Source: JANXQG01 sp964615095 (GTDB taxonomy: Bacteria > Planctomycetota > Planctomycetia > Pirellulales > Thermoguttaceae). Taken from it: DNA of 64,000 nt. A program made the position numbers and the translations under genes. Every line of letters starts with the position of its first letter. Within the stretch, counting starts at the first letter, position 1. The notes beneath the pieces are model-generated. The model worked only from the letters and a program-made list of their open reading frames with translations, ran no database searches and was not told the origin of the DNA. Location of the stretch: NCBI GenBank assembly GCA_964615095.1, contig CAZTPX010000022.1, forward strand, positions 1 to 64,000, given 5' to 3'. Below, piece after piece: positions 28,701-40,700 of this stretch.

Positions 28701-31700
28701 AGCGGGACCGCTAGCGTGCCCAACGGGGGGGGAGGAATCCAGATCGACAGCGGGGCATCGGGTAACTCGATCGGCGGCAGCAACCCCGCTGACGGCAACA
28801 CGATTGCCTACAACGACTATGGGGGGGTGAGGGTGACCGGTGATTCCACGGGCAACACCATCCGTCTGAATTCCATCCACGACAACTCCGGATTGGGAAT
28901 CGACCTGGGCGGTAGCGGGGTACCAACGCCCAACGACCCTGTGAACCCCGACACGGGCCCCAACAACCGGCAGAACTACCCCGTGCTTACGTCTGCAGTC
29001 GCCGGCAGCTCGCTTATGGTTTCGGGCACGCTCCACAGCGATCCCAACCAGACGTTTACTCTTGATTTCTACGCCAGCACGGCCGCTGATCCCAGTGGTT
29101 ACGGGCAGGGTGCGGTGTACGTGGGTTCGACGACCGTGACGACCGACGGCGGGGGCAACGCTTCGTTCGCAAATCTCTCGCTTCCGGGCGCCGCCGCCTT
29201 GGGCGAGTGGATCACTTCCACCGCCACTGATGCCGGCGGCGACACTTCGGAGTTTTCTGCCGGCCTGACGGCCTGCGCGGAAACGCTCACTCAGAACCAG
29301 GTGTGGGCAAGTTCCACGTTGCACGAAGTGGTTGGCGAGATCGTGGTTCCCAGTGGTCTGACGCTTACCGTCGCGGCGGGGACCGTGGTAAAGTTCTTGC
29401 CCGGCGCGGGAATCACGGTCCAATACGGCGGCCGACTGATCGCCGACGGCACGCTCGTCGATCCGGTCGTTTTCACCTCGATCAACGACGATGCAAACGG
29501 GGGCGACACCAACGGCAATGGAAACCTGACCTCCCCGGCGGCCGGCGATTGGCGCGGCATCCTCGTCAGCGGCATGGCGCAATTGAACCACGTCGAGTTC
29601 TTGTACGGCGGCAAGACCACGGCCGGCACGTGGGACACCACCTCCGCGCCCCTGGCAGCCGCCGCCAACGCCTCTGTCGCAATCTCCGACAGTACTATCC
29701 TCGACAGCTGCTTCGACGGCATCATCGCCTCAGGCCAAAGCAACGTAACAGTAACGAGTTGCGTCATTGCCGACTGCGATACGGGCGTCTATGCCGGTAT
29801 GTCGGCCAAGCTCCACGTCGTCAACTGCACGCTGGACGGCAACCGGATCGGCATCCAACAAGGCGGCGGAACCGTGTGGCTCACCAACAGCATCGTGAGC
29901 GACAGCACCGACGCCGGCATGGAAAGCTCGGGCTATCCCATCACGATAAGCTACAGTGACATCTGGTCGCCGACGGGCTCCAACTATGGCGGCGGCACCG
30001 ACCTCACGGGCGCCAGCGGCAACATCTCGGCCGATCCCCAGTACGTGGACGCCAGCGCAAACGACTACTGCCTGACCGCTTCGAGTCCCTGCATCGACAC
30101 CGCCAACGGCGCCGCAGCCCCGGCCACGGACTTCCGCGGCTACCCGCGCTATACGGATCCGGCAGTGGCAGGCAACGGCGTGCCGCTGCCCGGCAGCACC
30201 GCCATCCCCGACATGGGCGCCTTCGAGTTCGCCGACACCGCCCCTTCCGACGTGGACATGACCGTGACCTCGTTGACCGGCGCGGCGACTGCGATGGCCG
30301 GCCAAGAGGCCGCCGTCCAATGGACTGACGCCAACATCGGCACGTGTACGGTCGTTGGCCCCTGGCACGACAGCGTTTACCTGGTCAACAACCCCGGACC
30401 GTTCCAGACGCAAATCCTGGTCAGCCAGGTGCTGGTCGGCCAGGGCGTGACCCTCGGTCCCGGCTGGAGCTTTACGACCATCGCCCAACTCCGCGTCCCT
30501 GGGGGCGTCGTCGGCAACTACTACTACTGGGAAGTGACGGCGAATTCGGCGGGCGACATCTTCGTGGGCGCCAATTCGCAGAACGACTCGCTCGTCTCTT
30601 CGACGCCCGTGAGTCTCGCCGTGCCCTCGTTGGACGTCAACGGTCCGGCCGCCTCAGGTCAATTCTCGTCGCCGGGCCAAGCGCAATGGTTCCAACTCAC
30701 GCCGGCGGAAAATGAAGACGTCCTCTTGACGCTCAGCATGGCCGAGCCCAACGCCGCGGGCCAGATCTATATCGGCAACGGTTACATGCCCGATGCCCAG
30801 CAATACGACGCCTGCCAGACGCAAACGGATTCGCCGCAGGACACTGCCGTGTTTTCCGCCACGGCCGGCACAACCTATTATGTCCTGGTTTGCGCGAGCA
30901 CGCTGAGCGGCGCCGGATCCCGCTTTTCACTGACCGCAACCGTGCCCGCGTTCGGCCTCAGTTCGGTTTCTCCCGCGACGGTCGGCAACGTCGGGCCGGT
31001 CACGTTCACGATCCAGGGCGGCGGGCTGGATCCCGGCACGACGTACGAGGTCATCGACCCCTCCGGGCAGGTCCAGCCGCTTCAGCCGACCGCCGTCTAC
31101 CCGGTCAATTCCACGCTGACTTACGTCACCTTCGACCTCACTGGCCTGCCAGGCGGCGCATCGTACGAGTTGCAAGCGACCTCTCCCAGCGGCGCGAGCG
31201 CGGACCTCCCCTCCGCGTTTTTCGCCGAGGCCAACGCGCAGCCGGGGCAGGTCGTGGCCCAAATTAGCGGCCCAGGAAATTTTTCATCGGGCCGCATCGT
31301 CCAACTGGTTGTCGACTACACGAATACCGGAGACAGCGACGTCGTGGCCCCCATGCTCTTCCTGCAAACGGACAACGGCGAGTTTCAGCTCCCCGGCCAG
31401 ACCACCTGGACGCCGGACACGGTACAAATCCTGGGCACGAACCTTGACGGGCCGGCGGGCATCCTTCCGCCCGGCTACCAGGGCCAAATGACGGTCGACT
31501 TCCAGCCCATTAACTCGTCGTGTGCGAGCGACTACCAGGTCTACCTGGCCGACCCGACCGCGTCGCTGGACTGGACGTCGCTGGAAAGCCAGGTCCGTCC
31601 GGCCAATGTAAGCGATGCCGTCTGGGCGGCCGCCTGGCAGCAGTTCCAGGCCGAGGTGGGCGACACGTGGGGCGGCTACTTGGACCTGCTTTCCCACTAC

Positions 31701-34700
31701 GCCACGATCCTGGGGATGGTCCCGGGCGCTTCGCGCTCGTGGTCCGGCTCGGTGGTCCTCGAAACAGCCCTACAGGACATCATCGCGCAAGTCAGCAGCA
31801 GCGCTTCGGGCACTCTCTACCTCGGCGACCAAAACCATCCGTTGGCCGACGTCTCGGTCGTGGCTTCCAGCAGCGACGGCACGGTGATGGTGTCCGGGAC
31901 TTCCGCCGGCGACGGCTCCTTCCACCTGCCCCAGATCCCGGCCGGCACGTATACGCTTAGCGTGCCGGGCTATCTCATTTCGGGCTCGAGCCAGTTGACG
32001 ATCTCCGGCACGACGATGCTCACCGGGCTGGTGCTGACGGTCACGCCGGGCGGGAGCATCTCGGGCACGGTCATCCAGCAAGCCGACAATAGCGCGGCCA
32101 GCGGGGTTGTCGTGACCGCCGACGACGGAGAGGGCGATACGTACACCGCAACGACCGGCAGTAACGGAAGCTACACGATGACCGGGCTCGTGCCGGGAAC
32201 GTACACGGTCACCGTGGGCGGCGGCAGCCTGGCGACCGAGACCGATTCCGTCGTGGTCGCCGGCGAGGGGCAGGTCACGGGCATCGACTTCACCCTGCCG
32301 GCCAGCGCGGCGGTGCAGGGCACGGTGCTCGACGCGGCGACCGGTTTGCCCCTCGCCGGCGCAAACGTGCTGCTCACCGATGCGGAGGGCGACTGCTTCC
32401 CCGCCGTCACCGATGCCAGCGGCGTTTTCTCGCTTTCCGGCCTCAACCCCGACACGTACAGCCTCATCGTCACCGACGCGGCCTACGCCACCGCCAACCT
32501 GTCGGGCATCGTGCTGAGCGCCGGCGGCAGCACGGTCATTCCTCCCGTTGACATGCAGACGGCCGCCACCTTGAACGTGGTGTTGACCGATACGTCGCTC
32601 GATCCGCTCGGCGGCGTCACGGTCACGCTCTCGCTTAACGGCCAGGCTGTGGGCATGGACGACACCGACGCCAACGGGCAGGCAGTGTTCCCGAATCTCG
32701 GCCCGGGGAGCTATACGGTCGAGTGTTGGCAGCAAGGTTACGGCACGACGGACTACACGGTCTCGATCGCCGCCGGACAGACGGTCTCCGAAGCCTACGC
32801 GTTGTCGCCGGCCGCCATGGTCGAGGGCACGGTGAGCAACGGCAGCGGGGACCCGATTGCCGGCATCACCGTCGATCTCCTTGGCCAGGACGTCGCGGGA
32901 AACCCCGTCACGTGGACGGCCACGACGGCGGCCGACGGAACGTACCAGCTTCTGGACGTGCCCAGCGGCACCTACACGCTGACCGTGGGCAACGACGGCG
33001 GCATCGATCCCATGGACGTCACCGTCGCGCCGGGGCAACGTCAGCAGATCGTCAATGTCACGCTGACGGCCTCGGTTCTCCAAGGGCAGGTCTTGGCCTC
33101 CGACGGCGCCACGCCGGTGGCCGGTGCTTCCGTCATGCTGACCTTCGACGGCGACGTCGTCGCCGAGGCCCAGACCGACAGCAACGGCGACTACACCTTC
33201 CGCGTCGTGAAGCCCGGCCAATACCTGCTCTCTGCCGGGACGGACGACGGGGTCTCCGCCGTGCAGATCGTCAATGTCGCCGCGGGCGCCAATGTCTCCG
33301 CGGCGCCGTTGGAATTGGGCGCGCTGGAGGTCAGCGGCACGGTGACGGCAGGCGGCGTGCCGGTCTCCGGGGCCTCGGTGGAAGTGCTGCCGCTGGCTGC
33401 CGGGGCCCAAGAGCAGTCCTTGACAGCCGTCACCGATGCCAACGGGGATTTCGTCGTCCAGGGGCTGACGCCCGACCAGTACTCGGTCGCCGTCGAGAGC
33501 GCGGGATTTGCCGCCTGGCAGCAGTCGCTGACCGTGGCCGGCAACCTAACGCAGTCGGTGGTCCTGCTCGCGGGTGGGGTCGTGCAGGGCACGATCACCG
33601 ATGCCTCTACCGGCTTGCCGGTGGCCGGCGCCAATGTTTCCCTTTTGGACCCGGCGACGCACTCGGTAGCGGCCTCGGCGGCAACCAACGCCTCCGGCCA
33701 GTACCAGGCGGCCAACGTGTTGCCCGGCACGTACGATGTCCTCATCGAGGAGCCTTCGCATCAGATGACCGAATTGACGGGCGTCGTCGTCAGCGGCAGC
33801 TCGTGTACCGTCAACGGCACGCTTGCCGCCAAGTCGACGCTCTTGCAGGGCACGGTCACCGATTCGACCGGGCACCCTATGGTCGAGGCGACCGTCACGG
33901 TGGTGAATTCCCGCGGAGAAACGATGTTTGTGGCGACCACCGCCATCGATGGAACCTGGTCGACCGACGAATTGCCGCCGGGCAACTACACGGCGACGGC
34001 ATCGGCGATTGGCTACCAGACCGCTTCGGTGGCCGTCTCGCTGGCCGCGGGCAGTTCGCAAGCCGTGTCCCTGACCGTTGCCGCCGCCGCCACCGACGAC
34101 GCTTGGGCAAGCAACACCGTCGCCGGTTTTCTGGGATACGTGTCCCAGCTTTGGTACTCTTCTAACAATCTATACCTGACTAACCCAAGCGACCCGACGC
34201 CGAAAATGATCGGACTGCAGAACCAGATGCCGCCGCAACCGGTTGGAACTGCCGCCTGGCCGGCTTGGAGCGCCGCCTACCGCGCGCACGACAACCTGGT
34301 CAACGCCTACGAGCGGTGGGAACAAAACGACATGGCATACAAAACGACCGTGGGGAGCTGCAGCCTTGAGGTGATTACTAGGCTATTGGCGCTGCTCAAC
34401 GACGCGGTCGGGATAGCCTGCGCACCGTACGTGGCGGAATGGACTGCCCCATCGCAATGGGCAGAGCTGTCCGCAGACGCCGTGTTGGGACTCAAGTTCG
34501 CAGCGTCCGCGGCGAATTTGCTTACCGCGACCGTCAACGCCATCGAGAAGGGAGCGAGTTTTTCCCAGCAACTGAAGAACCTGGCCGGGAGTCTTCTGTC
34601 GACCATAGCTGGGTTCGCCAAACTCGCCCAGCTCCAACAAGCGCTGGCCAACGCCGGCTCAAGTAACCCGCTGCTGCGCGGGTTCAGCTATGTCGGCGCG

Positions 34701-37700
34701 GCGGCCGATTTCCTTGGCCTGATTAGCTCATTGCTCGAGCAGTACAAGCAGTACAACAATGTCTCGAACATCGTCATCGACGCGCGGTTGAACTACCTGG
34801 CCGCCGGAGCAGCGTACTATACGGCGCTACAGAAGCTGGCTATAGCCAACGCCCATTGCCCGCCCGGCACCCTCGTCCCCGCCCCCAGCCCGCCGCTCCC
34901 GGTCCCGACGCAAACCGTCACCTTTGCCCCGCCGCCCGGCGCGCCGGGCGACAATGTCTATGCCTATCTCGTCGCCGGCCCGGGATACCAGTACCCGAGC
35001 GGCTTACCGGTGGGAATGGTCCCTCCTCCGGCCGGCTATGTCGGCTGGTGGAACACCTACTCCACTGGAACAACCACTTATGCGAGCACGCCATACTACG
35101 TCGGCTACTACAGTTGGCAGGTCCTAAATCCGTCGGTCGGCCCCCGAATCCTCAATCCCGGCAGCCTGTTGACGGTCTCCTGCGACTTCGAGCCGAATTG
35201 GAACCAGGGATGGTACGACTACAACGAAAACGCCGGCACGGTCGCCATTTGCGGCGTGCCGGGGATCACGCTGGTCTCCGGCAACACCATCTCGAACCCG
35301 GGATTGGATTCGTGGTACTACAACGATGCCATAACCGGCAACATCCCCTCAGGGAACCTCCACGTCGATCTCCCCCTCGGCCCCAGTACGCTCGTATTCC
35401 AGATACCTGCTAATGCCCAGTCGGGCCTGGCGGACGTCGAGATCATAGGGCCCTATCCCGGCGGCCAGTGGTCTTTTGTCGAGGGGGTTTACTACTTCCA
35501 GATCATTGCCCCCAACGCCACCACCACCGCGCTTGGCGCATCACCCGCTTCCCCAGTGTACGGACAACCGGTCACGCTTGCCGCCCAGGTGAGCACAGCA
35601 AACCCCTACGGCCTCATGCAAGGGACCGTCGACTTCTTCGACCAGACCACCAATCAGGACTTGGGAAGGGTGGCCATCAACAGCGCGGGCATCGCGCAAC
35701 TGACCGTGTCGAACTTCAACGCCGGCACCCAGGTGATCACGGCAACCTACTCCGGCGATAGCGTCGTCGACTATTTGCCCAGCACCGCGACCTGCACGTT
35801 CTCGGTCGGACAGGCGCAGACGAACATGACGCTAACCCAGGTGTTCAGTCCCACGACCTACGGAGAGTATGCATTGTTCACCGCCACCGTCACGGTCGTG
35901 CCGCCGGGGGTGGGAACGCTGGCGGGCTCCGTGACTTTCCTCGACGTGACGACGGGCGTCAATCTCGGCACGGTGCCGATCGATTCCGCCGGCCAGGCAT
36001 TCCTCGCAACCAACGCGCTGGCCGCGGGCCAGCAGACGATCCAAGCGACCTATACGGGCAACGGCAACTTCGCCCAAAGCCAGGGCCAGTGTACGCAGCA
36101 GGTCAACCAGGCCCAGACCTGGACCACCTCCTCCTTCTCGCCCAGTCTGCCCGTCTTCGGCAGCCAGGTCACGCTGACGGCCACGGTGGCCTCCGCCAAC
36201 TCGAACCTGGCGCCGCCCACCGGCAGCGTTGATTTCTTCGACGAATCCACCGACGCCGACCTGGGCACAGTGAACCTGAGCAACGGCATCGCCACGATCC
36301 AGACCACGGCCCTGGCGGGCGGCGACAACGACATCAAGATGGACTACAGCGGCGACAACAACTACCTGTCGAGCTATGTCGAACTGGTTGTAAGCCTGCT
36401 GCCCGCCGAGATCACCACCCAAACGACGGTCGCGCCCAGCCCGACAGTCTTCGGCCAGACCGTGAACCTGACGACCGCGGTGGTTCCCGTGAACTCGGCG
36501 ATCGGCGTTGTGCCCACCGGTACCGTGATTTACGACGACGACACGACGGATACGTCTCTTGGCGAGGCCGCGCTGGACAGTACGGGGACCGCCCGCCTCT
36601 CGGTCCCGAATCTCGGCGGAGGCCAACACCACATCACCATCATATACCTGGGCGACGACAACTTCGCGGACAACGACACTTACATCATCTGGAACGTGGG
36701 CCTGGCCGATACGACCACGCAGGTGACATGCACGCCCAATCCGGCGGGCTTCGGGCTGCCGCTGAGCGTGAGCATTGCCGTAGCCCCTGCCAGTTCCTCG
36801 GTGCAAGCCATCCCCACCGGCTCGATTACGGTTGTCGATCAAACGACGGGCGCCAGTCTCGGCAGCGTTCAATTGGATGCCTCGGGAAAGGCGAATCTGC
36901 CCCTGAGTGATCTTGCCGTCGGCAAACATACCTTCCAGGTTACCTACAATGGTGACAACAACTTCAAGCAGAGTGTTGGCAGCGTCGACGCGCAGATCCA
37001 ACCTTCGGACACGACCACCGACGCGACCTGCACGCCCGCCGCGCCGGTTTACGGCCAGCCGGCCAGCGTGGACATCCAGGTCAGCCCGGCGAACAGTGCG
37101 GTGACGGCAGTCCCCACCGGATCAGTGGACCTGATGGACCAGACGACGGACCAGGACCTGGGGACATACGATCTGGATTCCACGGGCGCGGCAACAGTGG
37201 ACCTCGACGACTTGGACGCCGGCGACCAGTCGATTCTCATTTCCTATAGCGGCGACCAGAACTTCAGCCAGAGCAACATGACGCTGGACGTGCCGGTTGC
37301 GCAAGCGCAGACCACCACGGCCGTCACCAGTTCGGGGCAGTCCTTGACCACGGCCCAGTCGGTGATGTATACGGCCACGGTCAGCGCCGTTGCACCCGGC
37401 GACGGCGTGCCCACGGGGACGGTGACCTTTACGGACGGCGACGCCACTTTGGGCACGGGGACCCTGAACAGTTCGGGCACGGCAACCATTACCACTTGCT
37501 TCGCGATTCCCGGTAGCCATCTCGTCATGGCGGCCTATGACGGCGATCAGAACTTCATGGCCAGCAGTGCCAGCCTGGCGCAAAACGTCACGGCGCCGGC
37601 CACCATGAAACAATCGACGGTCGCGCTCAGCGCCTCGGCCAGTCCCGCGGTCTTCGGCCAGTCGGCGACCCTCACTGCGACCGTGAGCGCCATCGCCAGC

Positions 37701-40700
37701 GGCCAGGGAACGCCGACAGGCACGGTGACCTTCAAGGAGGGCAACCAGGTCCTGGGCCAGGCCACGCTCGACACCAGCGGCATGGGCAGCCTGGATCTTT
37801 CGACGCTCGCGGTGGGCCCCCACACGATAACGGCAATTTATTCCGGCGACGGGAAGTTCGCCGCCAGCAGCGCGAGCATGAAGGAGACGGTCGCTCCATC
37901 CGCGACGTCGATCGCACTGGGCGCGTCGGCCAACCCGGCCCCTTACGGCCAGTCCGTCACCTTCACGGCCACCGTCGCGGCCCGGTATCCAGGGTCCGGC
38001 ACGCCGGCCGGCGCCGTCACGTTCAAGGACGGCAGCCAGACCTTGGCCACCGTGCCGCTTACCAACGGCGTAGCCACGTTCACCGCCACGACGTTAATCG
38101 CAGGCACGCACTCGATAACGGCATCCTATGGGGGCAGCCTCAGCTACCTTGCCGCCACCGCCAGTTCGCTGACGGAGACGATCGCCGCGGGCGCCACAAC
38201 TACGACGCTCACGTCTTCGCTCGGCCAGGCGGTCGCCGGCCAGCCGGTCACTTTCACCGCCGTCGTGGCAGCCGGTCTTGCCGGGTCGCCCGTGCCGACC
38301 GGGACGGTGATGTTCACCGCAGGCGGCCAGACCCTGGGCACGGGCATTCTGGACAGCAGAGGCACGGCCGTGCTGAGCGTGTCGTCGTTGGGCGCGGGCA
38401 GCTACGCGATCAGCGCCAATTACGCCGGCGACGGCAACTTCGCTGCCAGCGGCTCGACGCCCGTGACGCTGAGTGTCGCAGCGGAGGACTCTCAAGCCGC
38501 TCCAGGTTCCACCCAGGCGGCCGACAGCGGATCGGGCATCGTGCTGCCGGCCGGCCAGTCCGCCGACAACGACTCGATTGACTTCTCCGCTTCCCCTAGT
38601 CCCCTCCAGCTTGGCCAGGAAGTCACCTTCGCGGCCCAGGTCAGCGCCCTGGTTCCCGGAATGCCGGCGCCGACGGGGACCGTCGATTTCTACGATGAGG
38701 ACACGCAGACCGATCTGGGCAGCGCCGCCCTGGACGCCGGCGGGACGGCCAGCTTCAGCATCTCGACGCTCGACGCCGGCGCCCACCTTATCCAGGCAAC
38801 CTATAGCGGGGACACCAATTTCACCGGGAACCATACGGTCGACGGCTTGTATGTTTGCAACACGGCAGTACAGGTTTCCGCATCACCTTATCCCAGCCTG
38901 GCCGAACAACAGTTGGCGCTCACGGCCACCGTCAGGGCTTTGTATCCCCTGGCAGGAACCCCGACCGGCACGGTCGAATTCTGGGACGAGACGACCTGGA
39001 CCCTGCTGGGTACGGCCGCCCTCGACGCTTCGGGCTGTGCCACCCTGACGACCGCGGCCCTCCCGATCGGGCAGGACATGATTCGCGCATGGTACAACGG
39101 CGCTGCGGCCTTCTCGTGGTCCTATGGCGAGTGTGTACAAGAGGTGACGGACCAACCGTTGCTTATCGGCTCGTCCGCCAATCCTTCCCAGGCAGGCCAG
39201 CAGATCACTTTGACCGCGAGCGTCACGGGTGGGCCTGCCGGCGCGGCGGCGCCGACCGGCACCGTCGATTTCTTCGACGAGAGCACCCAAACCGACCTGG
39301 GCACGGCGGGGGTGAACGCTTCGGGCCAAGCCACCCTCACCCTCTCGACACTCGGCGCCGGACAACATACGATCCGCGCAGATTACAGCGGCGACGCGAA
39401 CTTCAACCCCGGCTCGGCACTCCTCCTGCAGCAGGTCGAAGTGAACAACTCCCTAGAACTCTTCTCTTCGAACTCTGCCGCGGCATTCGGGGAGACGATC
39501 GCGATCACTGCACGAGTCAACTCCTGGGATCCGGGCACGCCGGCGACAGGCAGCGTAGACTTTTACGATGCCAGCACCCAGACCGACTTGGGCACATTCC
39601 CGTTGGACGGCAACGGTGAAGCAAGTTTCAGTATCGCGACGCTCGGACTGGGGGAACACCAAATCAGGGCCACGTACAGCGGCAATGCCGCCTTGACTGC
39701 CAATTCCGCGGTCCTCGATCAACAAGTCTGCAATACAACGCTGGACGTTTTTTCCTCGCCCAGTCCCGCGGAGGCCGGCCACGACGTCACGCTCGCGGCC
39801 GTGGTGAGCGCCTTGGTTTCGGGCGGACCTGCGCCGACGGGTACCGTGGATTTCTACGACGAGAGCACGCAGACGGACCTGGGCGCCGCACCGCTGGACG
39901 GCAACGGCCTGGCCGCCTTGAGCATCTCGTCCCTGGATGCCGGCCCGCATCTGATTCAGGCAACTTACAGCGGTGACGGGAACTTGAGTGGGAACTGTGC
40001 CGTGTACGAGTTGCAAGTGACGAATGATGCGGTGCTAGCATCCTCTTCCGCCAACGTGTCTCAGGCGGGGCAGGGCCTCACGATTACGGCCGCGGTCAGC
40101 GCCGCGAATCCGGGCACTGGCATCCCCACCGGGACTGTAGACTTCTGGGACGAGGCGACATGGACGCTGTTGGGCACGGCGCCTCTGGACGCTTCAGGCC
40201 AAGCCAGCTTGAGCACTTCGACCCTGCCGGCCGGCTTGGACACGCTTCTGGCGTGGTACAACGGCGATGCAAACTTCGGCACCGCCAGCGGGATGCTCAT
40301 TCAAGTGGTCAACCTGGGGTCCAAGCCGCAAACGATGACCTGGAGCGCGCCGGGAGATGGCAATTGGAACAGCGACAATTGGGGGGCCATGTCGTACTGG
40401 CCTGACGCGTCGGTGGATGCCTTCGTCGACACGCCTTACACCGTCGCGGTGAACTCCGCCCAGGCGGCCCAGTCGCTCGAAATCAGCAGTGGCGGCCAAG
40501 TGCTAATCGGCGCGGGCGGCAGCCTCGTGGTTGGCGCCAGCCTCACGCTTGGCGGCGGCGGCACGGTTGCCGTGATAGGGGGCGGAATCCTCACGGTTTC
40601 CGCACTCAACATGGCGGCCCAACCTGCCAGCATGCTGTTGGACGGCGGTACTTTCCAGGCCGCCGCCTCGTTCTCGACTGCGGTGCCCGTGACCATCGGC

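Noticed and set aside
19847..29270. CRISPR-like or satellite array
   Set aside because: Units are about 1.6 kb and protein-coding with preserved frame; there are no short direct repeats with unique spacers.
27678..29591. 637-codon open frame on the minus strand within the giant gene (also 19680-21242, 23535-24758, 25215-26645, 31770-33410)
   Set aside because: These repeat with the same period as the tandem modules on the plus strand and are explained by GC-rich third positions; the translated products look like noise.
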